Below are positions 61,043 through 64,000 of a DNA stretch of 64,000 bases, piece after piece (position 1 is the first letter of the stretch; the number at the start of each line of letters is the position of its first letter). The notes under the pieces were generated by a model. That model made no database searches and had not been told where the DNA came from. It saw nothing but the letters and a program-made list of their open reading frames with translations. A program made the translations under genes and the position numbers. The stretch is from Congeria kusceri. Its lineage: Eukaryota > Mollusca > Bivalvia > Myida > Dreissenidae. Where the stretch lies: the NCBI GenBank assembly GCA_027627225.1, contig CM051028.1, forward strand, positions 18,929,701 to 18,993,700. Reading direction: 5' to 3'.

Positions 61043-61468
61043 TATATGCAACATAACAGTACACATATTGTTATTAAAAATAGTAACAATTTGACGTGGA
61101 TTACGGGCCGTTATGCGGCTCTGCTGAGCCGATATAATATAATTGGCCGCGGCCGATTTTTCAATAATCAAAGAGAATCTGATCGCGCGACGTCAGTGAC
61201 AAAGAATGGCGTATGTAGTCACACTTAAACGGTTATATCCGAAGATGCGAATACTGAATATGAACGAAAGTTTGTAGTTAAATTGATTAAATATATAGGA
61301 TCTATAGCCTATGCATCTTTGAGTTTTAGAAAAAGAATCACTGAACAAAACTGTACAGATCGGAAACTTTTACTTTACCTCAATTTCAATCCATTGCTTC
61401 CAACAATAAAAATCCAACAATACTGTAAGCGCTTCTATTCCCTCGTTTGTATCCATAAGCCTTAATTT

Positions 61469-61953
61469 TTAACAATCATGATAATAATTGCATATATCAT
61501 ATTTTATTTTGATCTCATTATATAGATTTTGCTCCAAATATCCCATCACTAAATTTGCATATGTAGGGGCTACTTTAGTTCCCATGGCCGTCCCTTTGAT
61601 TTGATGATAAAACCTATCGTTGAAACAAAAATTATTGTTTTCTAGAATTATTATAAGACCCTCCTTTATAGATTGTTTTGAAAAGCGTGGGTTTATTAAA
61701 TCAGGATATTTTGAAAGCAAATAATCTATCGCCTCTAAACCTAAAGTGTGTGGTATGTTTGAATATAAATTTACAACATCAACAGATGTTAAAATAGTAT
61801 CTTCTGGGACTTGTTTAGGTAACTGGTTCAAAAAATCTATGATCATTTTAATGTTACTATCTATATTCTGAACAAAGGTTTTGAAAATAATATCTAACAA
61901 ATTGCTTAATCGGTTAGTTTCACAAATCGGACCAGCAACAATAGGTCGGAAAG
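61469..61953 (-). pseudogene. Penelope-like element reverse transcriptase fragment
   Basis: Minus-strand frames read FRPIVAGPICETNRLSNLLD, TSVDVVNLYSNIPHTLGLEA and YHQIKGTAMGTKVAPTYANL. The GTAMGTxxAPxYAN box and FRPIVxxP are characteristic of Penelope-like RTs. The frame stops before the catalytic DD motif, so the fragment is truncated. Confidence 0.9.
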
Positions 61954-62004
61954 TTAACTCCTCCGGATCTAATAGGTCTTTCCGACCTATTGTTGCTGGT
62001 CCGA
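61927..62004. repeat. Perfect 27 bp inverted repeat made from the Penelope RT start
   Basis: The left arm 61927-61953 (minus-strand FRPIVAGP coding) and right arm 61978-62004 are exact reverse complements across a 24 bp spacer. The right arm thus is a second RT start in opposite orientation. Confidence 0.93.
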
Positions 62005-63598
62005 CTGGGACCTGGGCTGCATTTTGTTATAGACTGGGACCCGGGCTACACCCGAAATGTCTATAGCACACAACGGAGCGTCACACGTTGTGACCACAGG
62101 CATCTATCCAATTATCCAATTATGCATTCGCACAGTCGACTCGTGAACACACATTATTTGTGTACATAAAATTTTAAAAATAAAATAAATAAATAAAAAC
62201 ATGCATGTTTGTAAATCCTTAGAGACATGATTGATTATGTGTTCATGTGATAATGTGAGTGTTTGGGATTGCTAAAGAAATTATACAAACATTTATTTAA
62301 TACTAAGTAGTGAAATATAGAAAAGTATCGGTGAGATATATCCCTATATCACTCACCGTGAGGGACTACATTTTTTAAATTTTATTTGATTGGACAATAT
62401 TGAATCATAAGTGTTGTCACCATTTATCATACATAATTACCAAAAAGAAAAGTAGTTAAGATGTATACTAACAGCTAATGTTAAGAATACCTCTCCGATG
62501 TATTGAACTGTCTCCTCTATTTTTCTCTTGGATTTTCCTCAGTCGTATTGAGCTACGGGGACTAGTACACTTTTAGCATCCAAAGTATTTATTTATCCTT
62601 TGCACTTTATTAATTTCCCGCATACTACACTTGCAGTTGCACTTGTTGTTTACTGTTGTTGTGACCAAAAGTGTCCCTTTGTTTACATAATTGCTGTATT
62701 GCCGGTTCTCCAAAATCCAACAAGAATCCAACATACCCTTAGGTAATAACTTGTGTTCATTAAGCAAGCACATATTTACATATTAGTTTGTTTGTATTAA
62801 GTCGGCATATCCAGTAATCACGCTTAAGTATTTTAAAATTCAATGTACTGTTGTAAGAAGTGTTTAGCGTACTATTATCCGCCATCTTGTTTTCTTCAAA
62901 TTCTCGACCGACATTTAACCAAATTGTGTTGTTAATTCCGAATAACTAATATAGAAAACACTTTATACGATAATTAATCCAATTCAGAACACTCTTTCAC
63001 ATTTTAACGCGCATCTGCGAGATTAACCATCTTGAATTGCTTTCGAAAACACGCATATATATAGTGGTTTGAATGTCGTGACTGTGTTAACTATTGTTTA
63101 CATCGTAACACGTATGCTCACACTAGTTTTATACAATATGAATTTCGGAGAACTGAACGCATTTTTAATTTCAATACGTACTTTTATTATAAATATATTT
63201 AAACCTAGCAGTGACTTTTAACTGTTTGATTAAAAAGCTGGACATTATTCAACGACTACGTGTATCAAATTGCATGTATTTAAACTTAAAAGAATTTTGA
63301 AACCCGGATTCAGCGTTGTCTATGAATATACTGTACAGCATAGTAGACTGTTGTACTGTAAACACGCTGCCATGATAATGCCTAGAGTAAAACAAAATGC
63401 GGTTTGATTTGCTTAACTAATCGACGGCTCATTTTATCGTAATCCAACATGACGCGGAATGTTTATTGCTAACACCGATTACTACGCAATATAAAGAAAA
63501 TAGTACTGACATAAAACTAAAAACATCGTGTTAAAAATCCATTCAAAATAATTCAAATGTAAAGAATACTCAATAGCATTAAAATAAAAAGAAAATGG
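62005..63598. other. Intergenic/intronic DNA, no recognised gene
   Basis: No exon or element was recognised. A small stem (ggtgagatata / tatatcactcacc) is at 62330-62355. Confidence 0.5.
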
Positions 63599-63745
63599 GT
63601 TTGTTTTCGGTGTGATAACGTATAATATCATAACCAAAAAGTGAGACAATTTACATATTTTCACTCGCGCAAGCGCTCGTACAAATATGAATTATCTCCC
63701 TTTCCGGTGACGATATAACGCGTAATCACACCGGAAACAAACAAC
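63599..63745. mobile_element. Palindromic MITE-like element, sibling of 491-621
   Basis: Terminal inverted repeats (left gtttgttttcggtgtgat, right aatcacaccggaaacaaac) enclose a core with cactcgcgcaagcgctcg, the reverse complement of the core at 491-621. No coding content. Confidence 0.68.
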
Positions 63746-63904
63746 TATCCTCTATAGATTTACAATTATAGGCATGATCCGATCCGTCATATACCGCCAA
63801 TGTTTAGAAACGAAACACGAAAGACTTTCATATAATTAAGTTTTATTGTTATCTTAAAAAGAAAATAAAACCAATTCGAAGATTGATAAACGTTTTTCGT
63901 TTTG

Positions 63905-64000
63905 TTTTTAAAAGTTTTTGTGATCGCCTATTGTCCGTCGTCCGTCGTGCGTCGTGAATCGTTCGTCGTCAACATTTAGCTTGTGAATACTCCAGAGGCT
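63905..64000 (+). mobile_element. Start of a bivalve-type dispersed repeat, cut by window end
   Basis: The phrase tgatcgcctattgtccgtcg with repeated cgtccgtcgt and gtcgtcaacattt is the same type of leader as in families A and D. The body lies beyond the window. Confidence 0.6.

Larger units (their letters stand above)
59844..61468. other. Downstream of the last recognised exon: palindromic repeats, no gene
   Basis: No further TEP exon was found. Two foldback structures are listed separately; the rest is unremarkable. Confidence 0.5.

Overview
The window is metazoan genomic DNA, AT-rich, with short exons separated by repeat-filled introns. Repeats beginning with a 'ttttagctcacctgagcac' head and clustered 'gtccgtcgtc' motifs, pearl/Helitron-like elements built from ~150-160 bp tandem cores, a Penelope-type element and CR1/L2-like LINEs point to a bivalve mollusc. 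A heterodont such as a dreissenid or myid is my guess; the species cannot be fixed from the sequence.

One host gene explains essentially all real coding sequence. It lies on the + strand from about 1.3 kb to 59.8 kb and runs off both ends of the recognisable domain order. It encodes a thioester-containing protein of the alpha-2-macroglobulin/CD109/TEP family. I could place 21 ordinary exons with compatible phases: MG1/MG2 (1.3 and 11.9 kb), MG3-MG5 (12.3-15.2 kb), MG5/MG6 (15.5-17.3 kb), the FPETW exon that opens MG7 (50.9 kb), MG7/CUB (51.6-55.3 kb), and the thioester domain with its GCGEQN motif (55.4-59.8 kb). The signal peptide, the start of MG1, the end of the thioester domain, the second CUB part and the C-terminal receptor-binding domain (MG8) were not found and should lie outside the window.

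The most unusual feature is the 33.6 kb between the last MG6 exon (17160-17256) and the FPETW exon (50898-50967), the position of the alpha-2-macroglobulin bait region. Instead of one bait exon I find about ten candidate microexons of 9, 12, 15 or 21 nt. All are flanked by usable splice sites, all are symmetric phase 1-1, and many encode Pro/Ala/Val triplets. Several are duplicates of each other together with intron flanks, and some copies have lost their donor. This looks like a combinatorial bait region made by cassette splicing; RNA data are needed to prove it.

The N-terminal exons carry about six apparent lesions (three stops, three single-base frameshifts), while every exon from 15161 onward is open. 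The locus may be a partly decayed copy, may be expressed from an internal start, or may contain assembly errors. The usual catalytic His position of the thioester domain appears to be Arg.

The rest is mobile and repetitive DNA, mostly inside the gene's introns: a mariner relic (5.7-6.8 kb), several dispersed families with tandem cores (3.5-5.3, 8.8-11.4, 19.2-20.3, 29-31.7, 48.7-50.1, 53.4-54.4 kb), a ~1 kb family in direct and inverted copies (7.0-8.1, 25.5-26.3, 27.3-27.9 kb), three LINE insertions (33.8-34.9 plus 40.7-41.6 kb; 36.5-40.4 kb; 46.8-48.2 kb), a BEL/Pao relic (57.5-59.6 kb), a Penelope-like fragment (61.5-62.0 kb), foldback elements, MITEs, minisatellites and a ~0.5 kb CTA microsatellite. 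No rRNA gene, intact tRNA gene, CRISPR array or second host gene was recognised.
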